From contig NZ_FOAN01000006.1 in NCBI RefSeq assembly GCF_900109525.1, forward strand, positions 186,001 through 250,000: a stretch of DNA of 64,000 bases, in the 5' to 3' direction. Positions 1 to 9,025 of the stretch are shown piece after piece (positions within the stretch are counted from its first letter, which is position 1; every line of letters starts with the position of its first letter). The position numbers were made by a program, and so were the translations under genes. Below the pieces are notes generated by a model. The model saw nothing but the letters and a program-made list of their open reading frames with translations. It was not told the origin of the DNA and did not search any database. The stretch is from Allobosea lupini (GTDB taxonomy: Bacteria; Pseudomonadota; Alphaproteobacteria; Rhizobiales; Beijerinckiaceae).

Positions 1-3
1 CCC

Positions 4-540
4 GTGCCGGGCGCACCGGCGAACGATCCGATCGTCTTCGGGCCGTCAGGGCGCGTGCTGCTGGCCGTCGCGAAAGTCCTGGCGATCGTCGGCGGGCTGC
101 TCTTCGTCGGGCTCGTCGCGATGTCGATCGTCTCGATCGTCGGCCGCAAGCTGTTTTCCGCCCCGGTCCCCGGCGATGTCGAGCTCCTGCAGATGATCGC
201 CGCGGCCGCCTCCGCTGCCTTCTTCGCCTATTGCCACCTCAACCATGGCGACGTGAAGGTCGACTTCTTCACCGCCGCGGCCCTGCCCTGGGTCAACCAC
301 CTGCTCGACGCCTTCGGCTCGCTCCTGGTCGGGCTGGTCGGAGCCGTCCTGACCTGGCGCGTCTATGTCGGCGCGATCGGCACCCGGCAGGATGGCGAAA
401 CCTCGGCGATCCTCGATATTCCGGTCTGGTGGGCGCAGATCGCGATGGCGCCGGGCTTTGCGATGCTGGCGCTGGCCGGCTTCTACATGGCGACACGCCA
501 TGCCCAGGAAGCCCTGCATCGCGAGGAGGCCCGTCGATGA
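4..540 (+). CDS. TRAP transporter small permease (DctQ family)
   Basis: Small membrane subunit of a tripartite ATP-independent periplasmic transporter, which takes up organic acids or related solutes using an ion gradient. The roughly 178-residue protein has four hydrophobic stretches, the first at about residues 19-45, matching the usual four-helix DctQ layout and length. The GTG at position 4 is the first possible start in the window, so the true start could lie further upstream. The stop overlaps the next start in an ATGA junction, so it is translationally coupled to the large permease. Substrate cannot be told from sequence. Confidence 0.85.
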   Translation: MPGAPANDPIVFGPSGRVLLAVAKVLAIVGGLLFVGLVAMSIVSIVGRKLFSAPVPGDVELLQMIAAAASAAFFAYCHLNHGDVKVDFFTAAALPWVNHLLDAFGSLLVGLVGAVLTWRVYVGAIGTRQDGETSAILDIPVWWAQIAMAPGFAMLALAGFYMATRHAQEALHREEARR

Positions 541-1871
541 GCGGGATCTCGATCGGCTTCACCATCTTCGCCTGCCTGCTGGCCTTGATGGCGTTCCGCG
601 TGCCGATCGGCATCGCGATGTTCGTCGCGGGCTCCGGCGGCTATGTCTACCTGATGGGCGGCAACTGGGCGCCCTGGCTCAATATCCTGAAATCCATCCC
701 CTATGCCCGCTTGTCGAACTACGACCTGACGGTCATCCCGCTCTTCCTGCTGATGGGCCAGTTCGCCACCCATGGCGGCCTGTCGGCGAGCCTGTTCCGC
801 TGCGTCAGCGCCTTCATCGGCCATCGCCGTGGCGGCGTCGCCATGGCGGCTATCGGCGCCTGCGCCGGCTTCGGCGCGATCTGCGGCTCCTCGCTGGCAA
901 CCGCAGCGACGATGGGCCAGGTCGCCCTGCCCGAGCTGCGCCGCTACCGCTATTCCGGCAGCCTCGCCACCGGCGCGCTCGCCGCCGGCGGCACGCTCGG
1001 GATCATGATCCCGCCCTCGGTGCCGCTGGTGATCTACGCGATCCTAACGCAGGAATCGATCGGCAAGCTGTTCATGGCCGCCGTGCTGCCCGGCCTGATC
1101 GCGATGTTCGGCTACATGTTCGTGGTGCAGCTCATCGTGCGGCGCAATCCCGAGGCAGGCCCGGCCGGCCCGCGCGTGCCGTGGCCGGAGCGGCTCAAGG
1201 TGCTGGCCGGCGTGTTTCCGGTGATCCTGGTCTTCGTGCTGGTGATCGTCGGCATCTATGGCGGCTGGGCGACGCCGACCGAGGCGGCCGCGATCGGGGC
1301 AGCGGCCTGCGGGGCGATCGCGGTGATCAGCGGCGGCATGCGCTGGCGCGGGCTGATCGACAGCGCGCTCGGCACGGCGCAGGCGACGGCGATGATCCTG
1401 CTCGTCCTGCTCGGCGCCGACATGCTGAACACGGCGCTCGCTCTCTCGCAGATGCCGGCCGAGCTCGCAGGCTGGGTCAAGGACAGCGGCCTCGCACCGC
1501 TTTTCGTGCTGGCGATGATCCTGCTGATCTACATCCTGCTCGGCTGCGTCATGGATTCGCTGGCGATGATCCTGCTGACGATCCCGATCTTCTATCCGAT
1601 GATCGTCGGGCTCGATTTCTACGGCATGTCGGTCGAGGACAAGTCGATCTGGTTCGGCATCCTGGCGCTGATGGTGGTCGAGATCGGCCTGGTGCATCCG
1701 CCGGTCGGGATGAACGTCTACATCATCAACCGCCTCGCCAAGGACGTGCCGCTGGTCGAGACCTTCAAGGGCGTGATGCCCTTCCTGGCCTCCGATCTCG
1801 TCCGCATCGTCCTCCTCGTCGCCTTCCCCTCGATCTCGCTCGTCCTGGTCAAGGCGTTCGGGGCGCTGTGA
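537..1871 (+). CDS. TRAP transporter large permease (DctM family)
   Basis: Large transmembrane subunit that forms the TRAP translocation path. The 444-residue protein starts MSGISIGFTIF and is hydrophobic throughout, with around twelve membrane segments, and its length is normal for DctM. Motifs typical of the family are visible, such as the GSSLATAATMG stretch after the first third and the GGTLGIMIPPSVP loop. I chose the ATG at 537 because it overlaps the stop of the small permease by four bases; a much longer reading in this frame would overlap that gene. It lies 46 bp before the binding-protein gene, forming one cassette. Confidence 0.93.
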   Translation: MSGISIGFTIFACLLALMAFRVPIGIAMFVAGSGGYVYLMGGNWAPWLNILKSIPYARLSNYDLTVIPLFLLMGQFATHGGLSASLFRCVSAFIGHRRGGVAMAAIGACAGFGAICGSSLATAATMGQVALPELRRYRYSGSLATGALAAGGTLGIMIPPSVPLVIYAILTQESIGKLFMAAVLPGLIAMFGYMFVVQLIVRRNPEAGPAGPRVPWPERLKVLAGVFPVILVFVLVIVGIYGGWATPTEAAAIGAAACGAIAVISGGMRWRGLIDSALGTAQATAMILLVLLGADMLNTALALSQMPAELAGWVKDSGLAPLFVLAMILLIYILLGCVMDSLAMILLTIPIFYPMIVGLDFYGMSVEDKSIWFGILALMVVEIGLVHPPVGMNVYIINRLAKDVPLVETFKGVMPFLASDLVRIVLLVAFPSISLVLVKAFGAL

Positions 1872-1917
1872 GGCCGTTCACCGAGAAGCAGACAACAACC
1901 ACGCAGGGAGGTGCAGC

Positions 1918-2982
1918 ATGAGCAAGCAACGGAAGTCCATCCTCAATCGGTTCCGCAGTGGCCTGTTGGCTGTCGGCGGGCTGGCAGGCCTGCTGGCGGC
2001 GACCCAGGCCTCGGCGCAGCAGGTCGTCATCCGCGTCCACCATTTCCTGCCCTCGACCTCGAGCGCGCAGGTCAAGCTGATCCAGCCCTGGTGCGACAAG
2101 ATCGCCAAGGAATCCGGCGACAGGCTGAAATGCCAGATCTACCCGGCCATGCAGCTCGGCGGCACCCCGGCGCAGCTCTTCGACCAGGTGCGCGACGGCG
2201 TCGTCGACGCGATCTGGACCGTGCCGACCTATGCGGCCGGCCGCTTCGCCAAATCCGAGGTCTTCGAGCTGCCCTGGATGGTGGTGACGGCCAAGGCCGG
2301 CAGCAGCGCCTTCTGGGACTATGTCGAGAAGAACGCGCAGGACGAGTACAGGGGCGTGAAGCGCCTGTTCATGCATGTCCATGACGGCGCGCTCTTCCAC
2401 TTCACCAGCAAGCAGCCGAAGACGCTTGCCGACATCAAGGGGCTGAAGATCCGGGCCGCGACGCGCGCCAATTCGAAGATGATCGCCGCGCTCGGCGCGA
2501 CCCCGGTGCAGATGCCGCTGCCGGCCGTGCCGGAATCGCTCGCCAAGGGCGTCGTCGACGGCGCGGCGGTGCCGTGGGAGGGCTCGCCGGCGATCAAGCT
2601 CGCCGAGATCGCCAAATACCATCTCAACGTGCCAGCCGGAGCGCCCCGCATCTCGAACACGATCTTCCTGTTCGGGATGAACCAGGCGAAATACGACGCC
2701 CTGCCGGCCGATCTGAAGACGGTGATCGACGCCAATAGCGGGCCGCAGACCTCGGCCTGGGCCGGCGAGACCGGCTTCGACGCGGTGGTCGAGCCCTTCA
2801 AGAAGCAGGCGGCGGATCTGGGCGGCGTTTTCTATGACCTGCCGCAGGACGAGTACAAGCGCTGGGTCGACGCCACCGCCTCGGTCGAGGAGGAGTGGGT
2901 CAAGGAGGTCAGCGCCAAGGGTGCGGACGGCAAGAAGCTGCTCGCCGACGCCCGCGCGCTGATCCAGCAATACGGCAAGTGA
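1918..2982 (+). CDS. TRAP transporter substrate-binding protein (DctP family)
   Basis: Periplasmic solute receptor of the cassette. Residues 1-35 form a long signal peptide ending in QASAQ, and the mature protein starts at the typical VVIRVHHFLP strand. The GLKIRAATRANSKMI segment carries the conserved arginine that in DctP proteins normally salt-bridges a substrate carboxylate, so an organic acid ligand is likely but not proven. Total length is 354 aa, normal for the family. An AGGGAGG Shine-Dalgarno sequence precedes the ATG. The gene order Q-M-P, with the receptor last, is common in this class. Confidence 0.93.
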   Translation: MSKQRKSILNRFRSGLLAVGGLAGLLAATQASAQQVVIRVHHFLPSTSSAQVKLIQPWCDKIAKESGDRLKCQIYPAMQLGGTPAQLFDQVRDGVVDAIWTVPTYAAGRFAKSEVFELPWMVVTAKAGSSAFWDYVEKNAQDEYRGVKRLFMHVHDGALFHFTSKQPKTLADIKGLKIRAATRANSKMIAALGATPVQMPLPAVPESLAKGVVDGAAVPWEGSPAIKLAEIAKYHLNVPAGAPRISNTIFLFGMNQAKYDALPADLKTVIDANSGPQTSAWAGETGFDAVVEPFKKQAADLGGVFYDLPQDEYKRWVDATASVEEEWVKEVSAKGADGKKLLADARALIQQYGK

Positions 2983-3013
2983 GCCGGAGCACTATTGCGA
3001 TGAAAGCCGGCCG

Positions 3014-3040
3014 CCGATCATCGGCGCCGGCGATGATCGG
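3014..3040. other. Hairpin downstream of the TRAP cassette
   Basis: A perfect 10-bp stem (CCGATCATCG / CGATGATCGG) with a 7-base loop lies 32 bp after the dctP stop. There is no T-run, so it is not a classic intrinsic terminator. It may protect the 3' end of the transcript or stop polymerase together with Rho. Confidence 0.35.
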
Positions 3041-3116
3041 GACGTCGCGGCGGAAGGGGTCAGGGCTCCCTCTCCGTTATGCTTCTGCCGATCTCCATCC
3101 GCGAGCGCCCCCACCC

Positions 3117-3347
3117 TCATTCGTCCTCTCGGTGAATGGGACGCGCGCCCTCCGAGAACAGCCCGCGCAGATAGCCGCGCGACACCGAGCGATCGGCATC
3201 GGCAAGCAGCACGAGGAAATCGTGCGCCAGCGCCCGCAGAGCCGCGAGCTCGGAGCCGTGCTCTTCAAGCAACTCGGCGACCATCCCCGTGATTTCGGCG
3301 TCGAGGGACGCGTCCTCGACCCTCTGGTCGGCCGGCAGCGCTGACAT
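3117..3347 (-). CDS. Conserved-looking small hypothetical protein
   Basis: A 76-residue acidic, largely helical protein starting MSALPADQRVEDA, with no signal peptide or membrane segment. I do not recognise the family. The ATG at 3347 is preferred to a TTG five codons upstream. A palindrome and two direct repeats of TGAGAAC sit immediately upstream, over the probable promoter, so the gene looks tightly regulated. It could be a small regulator or antitoxin-like protein, but no partner gene is adjacent on either side. Confidence 0.55.
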   Translation of the reverse strand: MSALPADQRVEDASLDAEITGMVAELLEEHGSELAALRALAHDFLVLLADADRSVSRGYLRGLFSEGARPIHREDE

Positions 3348-3348
3348 G

Positions 3349-3382
3349 GTTCTCACTCTCAATTTGAGAACATAATGAGAAC
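3349..3382 (-). promoter_or_regulatory. Operator-like palindrome and direct repeats
   Basis: Directly upstream of the 76-aa gene, a 13-bp perfect palindrome (TCTCAATTTGAGA, 3357-3369) is flanked by GTTCTCA at 3349 and by TGAGAAC at 3365 and 3376. The two TGAGAAC copies are 11 bp apart, one helical turn. On the minus strand a CATTAT box overlaps the outer copy. This is a typical arrangement for cooperative repressor or activator binding; the binding protein is unknown. Confidence 0.45.
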
Positions 3383-3479
3383 ACGTGAGCTGAGAGAGTC
3401 AAGCCGACCGGACGTTGTAAACGGCGCGATGGCACTCGCGAATGACCGTTTTGGGTCGGAGGCGGACATCGCAGGGCGC

Positions 3480-3497
3480 AAAAGGTCGCGTGCGACC
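3480..3497 (-). terminator. Probable intrinsic terminator of tRNA-Gln
   Basis: On the minus strand a short GGTCG-CGTG-type-CGACC hairpin (3484-3497) is followed by four T residues, about 20 bases past the encoded CCA of tRNA-Gln. The stem is short, so termination strength is uncertain. Confidence 0.4.
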
Positions 3498-3519
3498 AGC
3501 CAAGACCGTGAGGAGAGCG

Positions 3520-3594
3520 TGGCTGGGGCGCCAGGATTCGAACCTGGGAATGGCGGTACCAAAAACCGCTGCCTTACCGCTTGGCGACGCCCCA
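3520..3594 (-). tRNA. tRNA-Gln (anticodon TTG)
   Basis: Reading the minus strand, the acceptor arm TGGGGCG pairs with CGCCCCA, the T arm is CCAGG-TTCGAAT-CCTGG, and the anticodon stem GCGGT/ACCGC encloses the loop TTTTGGT, giving anticodon TTG (glutamine). The CCA end is encoded at 3520-3522. All arms pair cleanly and there is no intron. It reads CAA, and CAG by wobble. Confidence 0.97.
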
Positions 3595-3605
3595 ATCTGC
3601 GCTGC

Positions 3606-3634
3606 GTTCTAGAGCGCGTCGCCGCGGCGCGCAA
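3606..3634 (-). promoter_or_regulatory. Promoter of tRNA-Gln
   Basis: On the minus strand TTGCGC (3629-3634) and TAGAAC (3606-3611) are separated by exactly 17 bp, and the -10 box ends 11 bp before the tRNA. The neighbouring tRNA-Pro promoter uses the same -35 box and spacing. Confidence 0.55.
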
Positions 3635-3741
3635 CAGCGGATCGTCCTGTCCGGAGGTGACATCCGCAGAGCCCCTCGCATAGCCGGGGCCTGGCGCCGG
3701 CGCTCTTCCGAAAAAGATCGCGCGACCCGTGCCCTTGGCTG

Positions 3742-3770
3742 TTGCGCTGCGGCGAGCGGCTGGCTATAAG
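3742..3770 (+). promoter_or_regulatory. Promoter of tRNA-Pro
   Basis: TTGCGC (3742-3747), a 17-bp spacer and TATAAG (3765-3770) make a good housekeeping-type promoter, 16 bp before the first base of tRNA-Pro. Confidence 0.6.
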
Positions 3771-3786
3771 CCGGCCACCAGTTGAT

Positions 3787-3863
3787 CGGAGTGTGGCTCA
3801 GCCTGGTAGAGCACCTCGTTCGGGACGAGGGGGTCGCAGGTTCAAATCCTGCCACTCCGACCA
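3787..3863 (+). tRNA. tRNA-Pro (anticodon CGG)
   Basis: Acceptor CGGAGTG pairs with CACTCCG, the anticodon stem CCTCG/CGAGG encloses TTCGGGA (anticodon CGG, proline), and the T arm is GCAGG-TTCAAAT-CCTGC. CCA is encoded at 3861-3863. This tRNA reads CCG codons, which are abundant in this genome. The DNA just downstream holds an AT-richer gene and an integrase remnant, so the 3' end may have served as an integration site. Confidence 0.97.
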
Positions 3864-3897
3864 AAATTTCCCGAGATATCGCAAGTAGTTAGAGACA

Positions 3898-3920
3898 GGG
3901 CCGGATCGGCCCTTTTTCTT
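3898..3920 (+). terminator. Intrinsic terminator after tRNA-Pro
   Basis: GGGCCG (3898-3903), loop GAT, CGGCCC (3907-3912), then TTTTTCTTT: a standard Rho-independent terminator 35 bp after the tRNA. The rest of the 295-bp stretch up to the next gene shows nothing else convincing. Confidence 0.85.
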
Positions 3921-4158
3921 TGACCGGCAGAATTGCCGACAGAAACGAAGAGACCGCCGCCACCTCTCGGTGACGACGGCCTGGTCCTTTCATTCGGCAG
4001 CTCACAGAACAGTGCGCGGCGTTCGCTTCATTGCCGGTCGTTGCTTCAGTATCTGCTGAGCCAGGATCTCAGCCCGGCGCATGATCTCTCCGTCGGCACG
4101 GCGCTTGACCCTATAAAATAAATGCGAAGAATATCGACATGATCGGAGCTCGCCAATC

Positions 4159-4566
4159 ATGCTGAGAATTTTGGGCATTGGAGTAGTTTTTCTACTTGTG
4201 AGTACGACCTATTCCATGGCGCAGTTTCATCGTGAAAATTGCCACACCCAAGGGCCGCCATTCTATTTTGAAGAAAATAGCAAGATAACGCTTGCTACCG
4301 AAATGGATGAAAATGGCTGCCGATACGGTTTCGCCCCGATTAACAACAATCCGTTTCATAGCAGAAATACTGAGATGGTTTTTGAGAAAGCCGTTATTAT
4401 GAAGGAGCCGACAAACGGGAATCTCTCCCAGTCCGGAGAGTTCTCGTTCTTTTACAAACCGAATAAAGGGTTCAGAGGGAAAGACTCGTTTGTCGTTTAC
4501 ATATGCGGTAGTTCGCTGAGAGGCTCCGGCTGCGCGCGCCTGACTTACAATGCGACAATCCGGTAG
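4159..4566 (+). CDS. Secreted hypothetical protein of foreign character
   Basis: A 135-aa protein with a clear signal peptide (hydrophobic residues 4-20, probable cleavage after SMAQ). The mature part has four cysteines and a C-terminal stretch (KPNKGFRGKDSFVVYI) resembling the end of bacterial Ig-like or cadherin-like repeats, so a small beta-sandwich is plausible. Codon use is strikingly AT-rich (many AAT, AAA, ATT) compared with every neighbour, which points to recent transfer. It lies 295 bp after tRNA-Pro and just before an integrase remnant. The function is unknown. Confidence 0.7.
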   Translation: MLRILGIGVVFLLVSTTYSMAQFHRENCHTQGPPFYFEENSKITLATEMDENGCRYGFAPINNNPFHSRNTEMVFEKAVIMKEPTNGNLSQSGEFSFFYKPNKGFRGKDSFVVYICGSSLRGSGCARLTYNATIR

Positions 4567-4684
4567 GAGCCTGGCCGACTCCTTAAAGTCGCGCCAGCCC
4601 TTACGAGGGCCAGGCGACCGCGGGGCGCCAGCCCGGCAATGGCAGCACCCGCACGGCGGGGAGCTCTCGCCAGATGGTCCAGAG

Positions 4685-4808
4685 CCCGTACCGCATGCGC
4701 CGCGACCTGGAGCATGCAGAATCGCGCTGATCCCTACGCTCTACCCGGCTGCTCGGCATGACCTTGGAGACGCTCCAGCACGTCGGCGGCCACCATCAGA
4801 CCTTGCGA
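4685..4808 (+). pseudogene. Remnant of a tyrosine recombinase (integrase) C-terminus
   Basis: Two short readings in different frames together resemble the end of a phage-type integrase. At 4699-4740 the frame gives AATWSMQNRADPYA, like the AATWLMQ segment after the RHT catalytic motif. At 4749-4808 it gives LLGMTLETLQHVGGHHQTLR, like the LGMS-ETLE-VYGHHHPD ending. A frameshift separates the two parts, the RHT motif itself appears deleted just after PHA at 4691-4699, and the catalytic Tyr before GHH is Gly. It cannot be active. Its position 0.8-0.9 kb past tRNA-Pro fits a decayed integrative element. Confidence 0.6.
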
Positions 4809-4811
4809 AAC

Positions 4812-4830
4812 AGCCCTTCGGGGCTTTTTT
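4812..4830 (+). terminator. Intrinsic terminator after the integrase remnant
   Basis: AGCCC-TTCG-GGGCT followed by TTTTT: a compact UUCG-type tetraloop hairpin with T-run, placed where the end of the former integrase transcript would be. The rest of 4567-4941 shows no intact gene. Confidence 0.75.
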
Positions 4831-4941
4831 CGTTTTTGGGCGGATGTCCCGGCGGTTTCGAGGAGCCCGCCCGACACTGGCGATCCCGGCACCAGCCCTT
4901 CGGCTCCTATGGCCGCAGCACGCCAGCAAGGTGGCTCGCCC

Positions 4942-6391
<1,450 letters not shown>

Positions 6392-6399
<8 letters not shown>

Positions 6400-6709
6400 T
6401 TGCAAGGCTCCTCGCCTGACGGATGCAGGACTGAGCCAGCGAACCGTCGATCACGAGCCAGGCACCGGCCCGGTAGAGCGAAGCGGCATAGTCGCGGCCA
6501 TCGCCGACGCTGATCGCGACGGCCGCCGCGGGGTCCAGTTGGAGGATGCTGCCGCCGGCCTCCGCGACGGCGCGCGCCATCTCCGGCTGGGAGGTGCCGT
6601 TGGGAAAGAAGGCAGCGATCGGCTGCCCCGGAACCGGCCAGGCCGCGACGAGGAAGGCGCTCAAAGCCATGGCCAGGCTGAACACCAGGCCGAAGCCGAT
6701 TTCACGCAT
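6392..6709 (-). CDS. Small exported hypothetical protein coupled to a chemoreceptor
   Basis: A 105-aa protein starting MREIGFGLVF, with an N-terminal hydrophobic segment (about residues 5-22) that could be a signal peptide or anchor, followed by a small folded domain (FFPNGTSQPEMARAVAEAGG...). I do not recognise a family. The C-terminal codons overlap the MCP start by 8 bp, so both are translated from one mRNA. A role as periplasmic co-sensor or accessory to the receptor is inferred only from this overlap. Confidence 0.6.
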
Positions 6710-6772
6710 CGCGTGCCCCCCGGCATCCGATCCGCAGTTGAGAAACTGTCCAAAAGAGTGCGTCTGCTGGGC

Positions 6773-6817
6773 TTTACAACAGGTAAACGGCAGCAATTAC
6801 TGTGAACCAGCGTTCAC
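6773..6817. promoter_or_regulatory. Two inverted repeats upstream of the MCP operon
   Basis: In the 313-bp gap between 6709 and 7023 two palindromes lie close together: TTTAC-N5-GTAAA (6773-6787) and GTGAAC-N4-GTTCAC (6802-6817). They sit 64-108 bp upstream of the small exported-protein start, in promoter position. The regulator is unknown. The rest of the gap shows no gene. Confidence 0.3.
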
Positions 6818-7022
6818 TTCCTGACCAGACCTGGATGTACACGAACAAACGGCCTCGCCGCAGCGTCTCGCCTGCAAGCCTGGGTAGAAACCGAGAAATC
6901 CCCGCTCGACCGCCTTATCTCCCAAGCAGGACGTCCCCGCCATTCCAGGACCGGGGAGCCGCGCAGTGGCGCGCAGCAGGTCGCTTCGCTATGCTCGCGC
7001 CGCAATCTGGAGCCGCGCTCGC

Positions 7023-7166
7023 ATGAAATCCGCCTTCCGCCTCATCGCCGTCCTCGGCCTCACGACGCTGCTCGCCGGCTGCGACCGCTGCGGCAACATG
7101 ATGGAACTCGACATGTTCCTGCAGCCGGTGAAGAAGGTCTGCACCGGCCAGAAGCCGGCCGGCTGA
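7023..7166 (+). CDS. Small lipoprotein
   Basis: A 47-residue protein: MKSAFRLIAVLGLTTLLAGC is a textbook lipoprotein signal with lipobox LAGC (Cys20), leaving a mature chain of about 28 residues with two further cysteines. Such mini-lipoproteins are common in this group and their role is unknown. A strong terminator follows 30 bp downstream, which supports it as a real single-gene transcript. Confidence 0.65.
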   Translation: MKSAFRLIAVLGLTTLLAGCDRCGNMMELDMFLQPVKKVCTGQKPAG

Positions 7167-7193
7167 CACCGCACGAAACGCTTCAAGACAACA

Positions 7194-7222
7194 AAAAAGC
7201 CGGGGCAACGCCCCGGCTTTCT
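7194..7222. terminator. Bidirectional intrinsic terminator
   Basis: An 11-bp perfect stem AAAGCCGGGGC / GCCCCGGCTTT (7196-7220) with a 3-base loop, with A residues on its left and T residues on its right. It separates the convergent lipoprotein and bioY genes and can end both transcripts. Confidence 0.85.
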
Positions 7223-7242
7223 GATTCGGGGGGCCTATCGGC

Positions 7243-7869
7243 TCAGCCGCGGCGCTTCAGCATCGACCAGCCGGCACCGACCAGGCTCGCAGCCAGCGCC
7301 GCCTTGATCAGGTCGCCGAGCAGGAAAGGCTCGACACCCGCCGCCCACGCCTTGGCGAAGCCGATGCCGGTCGCCCCGCTCGCCATCTGCGCACCGAGCG
7401 CCAGCCAGGCGAAGCCGAGCGCCATCAGCACGATCTCGGCCAGCACCACGCCGCCGGCAAGGCGCCAGAGCGAAGCGCCGCGCGAACCGGCCCAGCCGGC
7501 GATCGCCGCGGCGGCGACGAAACCGATCAGGAAGCCGCCCGTCGGTCCGAGCAGATAGAGCGGGCCGGCCGCAACCGGCGGGGTGTTGGTGAAGACCGGC
7601 AGGCCGAACAGGCCATAGGCGATGTAGAGCGCGACGGTAGCAGCGCCGAGGCGCGCGCCATAGGCGGCGCCGAGGCCGAGCACCGCCAGCGTCTGCAGTG
7701 TCATCGGCACCGGCCAGAACGGCACCTTGACCTTGGCGGCGGCGATGATCAGCAGGCTGCCGACGACGGCGAGCGCGACATTGCGCAGGACGCGCGTGCG
7801 CGGATCGGACAGGGCCGGCAGGGCCGCGTTGACCATGGAGGTGGCGGGCAGTGGCAGCGTCTCGGCCAT
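7243..7869 (-). CDS. bioY: Biotin transporter BioY
   Basis: Substrate-specificity (S) component for biotin uptake. The 208-aa protein has six hydrophobic helices. It shows the family motif PVPMTLQTLAVLGLGAAYG near residue 60 and the LLGPTGGFLIGF segment further on. No bioM/bioN energising genes are adjacent, so it would work alone or with a shared ECF module. The ATG at 7869 follows a GGACGAG ribosome site. A good promoter (7918-7946) lies just upstream. Length is normal for the family. Confidence 0.9.
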   Translation of the reverse strand: MAETLPLPATSMVNAALPALSDPRTRVLRNVALAVVGSLLIIAAAKVKVPFWPVPMTLQTLAVLGLGAAYGARLGAATVALYIAYGLFGLPVFTNTPPVAAGPLYLLGPTGGFLIGFVAAAAIAGWAGSRGASLWRLAGGVVLAEIVLMALGFAWLALGAQMASGATGIGFAKAWAAGVEPFLLGDLIKAALAASLVGAGWSMLKRRG

Positions 7870-7917
7870 CGGATCTCGTCCTTCTTCTTCGAGCGCCGTC
7901 GACGCCCGGCTCGTTCG

Positions 7918-7946
7918 TCTATAGGAAATGGCCCGCCGGCCGACAA
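7918..7946 (-). promoter_or_regulatory. Promoter of bioY
   Basis: On the minus strand TTGTCG (7941-7946), exactly 17 bp, then TATAGA (7918-7923), 49 bp before the bioY start. The CTATAG core near the -10 faintly resembles half of a BioR-type biotin-repressor box, but there is no full dyad, so biotin control by BioR is not claimed. Confidence 0.5.
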
Positions 7947-7978
7947 GCCGGTGATCATGTTCGCTTCCGGATGTGCAG

Positions 7979-8917
7979 ATGACCAGCGCCGACAAGGACA
8001 CCGCCGACGAGCCGCTCGATTTCGACCGTGATCCCGGTGCGGCTTCCGGCGAGCTCGTCCAGCTCTCGCCGCTGGTGCGCCGGCTGATCGCCGGCAATGG
8101 CGGGCCGATGACCTTCACCGGCACCTGCAGCTACATCGTTGGCCGCGGGCGCATCGCGATCATCGATCCCGGCCCGGACGATCCCGGCCATGTCGAGGCT
8201 TTGCTCGCGGCGATCGCTGGCGAGACCGTCACCGACATCGTCATCACCCACACCCATCGCGACCACTCCCCGGCGGCGCGGGCGTTGAAGACGGCGACCG
8301 GCGCGCGCATCGTCGGCTGCGGCCTGCACCGGCCGGCGCGCGAACTCGTCCTCGGCGAGATCAACCCGCTCGACGCCTCTGCCGACCGGGACTATGCGCC
8401 CGATCTGATCATGGCCGAGGGCGACGCCGTTTCGGGCCCGGGCTGGACGCTCCAGGCATTGGAAACGCCCGGCCACACCGCAAACCACCTCGCCTTCGCG
8501 CTGCCGGAGGAGACCACCCTGTTCTCGGGCGATCATGTCATGGCCTGGTCGACCACGATCGTCGCCCCGCCCGACGGCTCGATGGTCGCCTACATGGCCT
8601 CGATCGAGAAATTGCGTGGCCGCGAGGACCGGCTCTACTGGCCGGGCCATGGCGGCCCGGTGCGGGAGCCGCAGCGCTTTCTGCGCGGGCTAGTGCAGCA
8701 CCGGCGCCTGCGCGAGGCGGCCATTGTCAGCCGCCTGCAGGCCGGCGACGAAACGATCGCCGAGATGGTGCCGCCGATCTATCAGGAGCTGCCACCCCGC
8801 CTGCTCGGCGCCGCCTCGCTTTCGGTGCTGGCGCAGCTCGAGGACCTGGTCGAGCGCGGCGTCGTCATCTGCGACGACGGGGCGCCGCTGCTGGCGAGCC
8901 GCTACCGGCTGGCTTGA
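7979..8917 (+). CDS. MBL-fold metallo-hydrolase (LACTB2-like)
   Basis: Zinc hydrolase of the metallo-beta-lactamase fold. The metal motif THTHRDH gives His91, His93, Asp95 and His96, followed by the later GHTANH, FSGDH and WPGHGGP motifs. The C-terminal 60 or so residues form a winged-helix-like extension, as in LACTB2/RNase-type relatives. The product is 312 aa. I took the ATG at 7979 rather than the GTG two codons upstream. It is divergent from bioY. The substrate is unknown; thioester or phosphodiester hydrolysis are the usual options. Confidence 0.82.
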   Translation: MTSADKDTADEPLDFDRDPGAASGELVQLSPLVRRLIAGNGGPMTFTGTCSYIVGRGRIAIIDPGPDDPGHVEALLAAIAGETVTDIVITHTHRDHSPAARALKTATGARIVGCGLHRPARELVLGEINPLDASADRDYAPDLIMAEGDAVSGPGWTLQALETPGHTANHLAFALPEETTLFSGDHVMAWSTTIVAPPDGSMVAYMASIEKLRGREDRLYWPGHGGPVREPQRFLRGLVQHRRLREAAIVSRLQAGDETIAEMVPPIYQELPPRLLGAASLSVLAQLEDLVERGVVICDDGAPLLASRYRLA

Positions 8918-8930
8918 GCGCTCAACCGGC

Positions 8931-9015
8931 ATTACGAGGAGCGTAGCGACGAAGCAATCCAGAGGCGGCTGTGCTCTACGTCTCACTGGATTGTCTCGCG
9001 GCGCCCGCAATGACG
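8931..9015. repeat. Palindromic intergenic repeat
   Basis: The element starts CATTACGAGGAGCG and ends CGCAATGACG, with an internal inverted GCAATCCAG ... CTGGATTG, filling the gap between convergent genes. It is the kind of scattered palindromic element common in Rhizobiales. Its ATGACG end matches the ends of the copies near 30.2, 51.5 and 57.0 kb. Confidence 0.6.
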
Positions 9016-9025
9016 GCAATGCAGC

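Noticed and set aside
3375..3683. Plus-strand open frame
   Set aside because: It runs straight through tRNA-Gln on the other strand and has no domain; not a gene.
3787..4941. attL/attR direct repeat of the tRNA-Pro 3' end
   Set aside because: I looked for a second copy of the tRNA 3' sequence downstream and found none.
7870..7978. BioR operator at bioY
   Set aside because: Only a CTATAG core is present, not the full dyad, so the site is not called.
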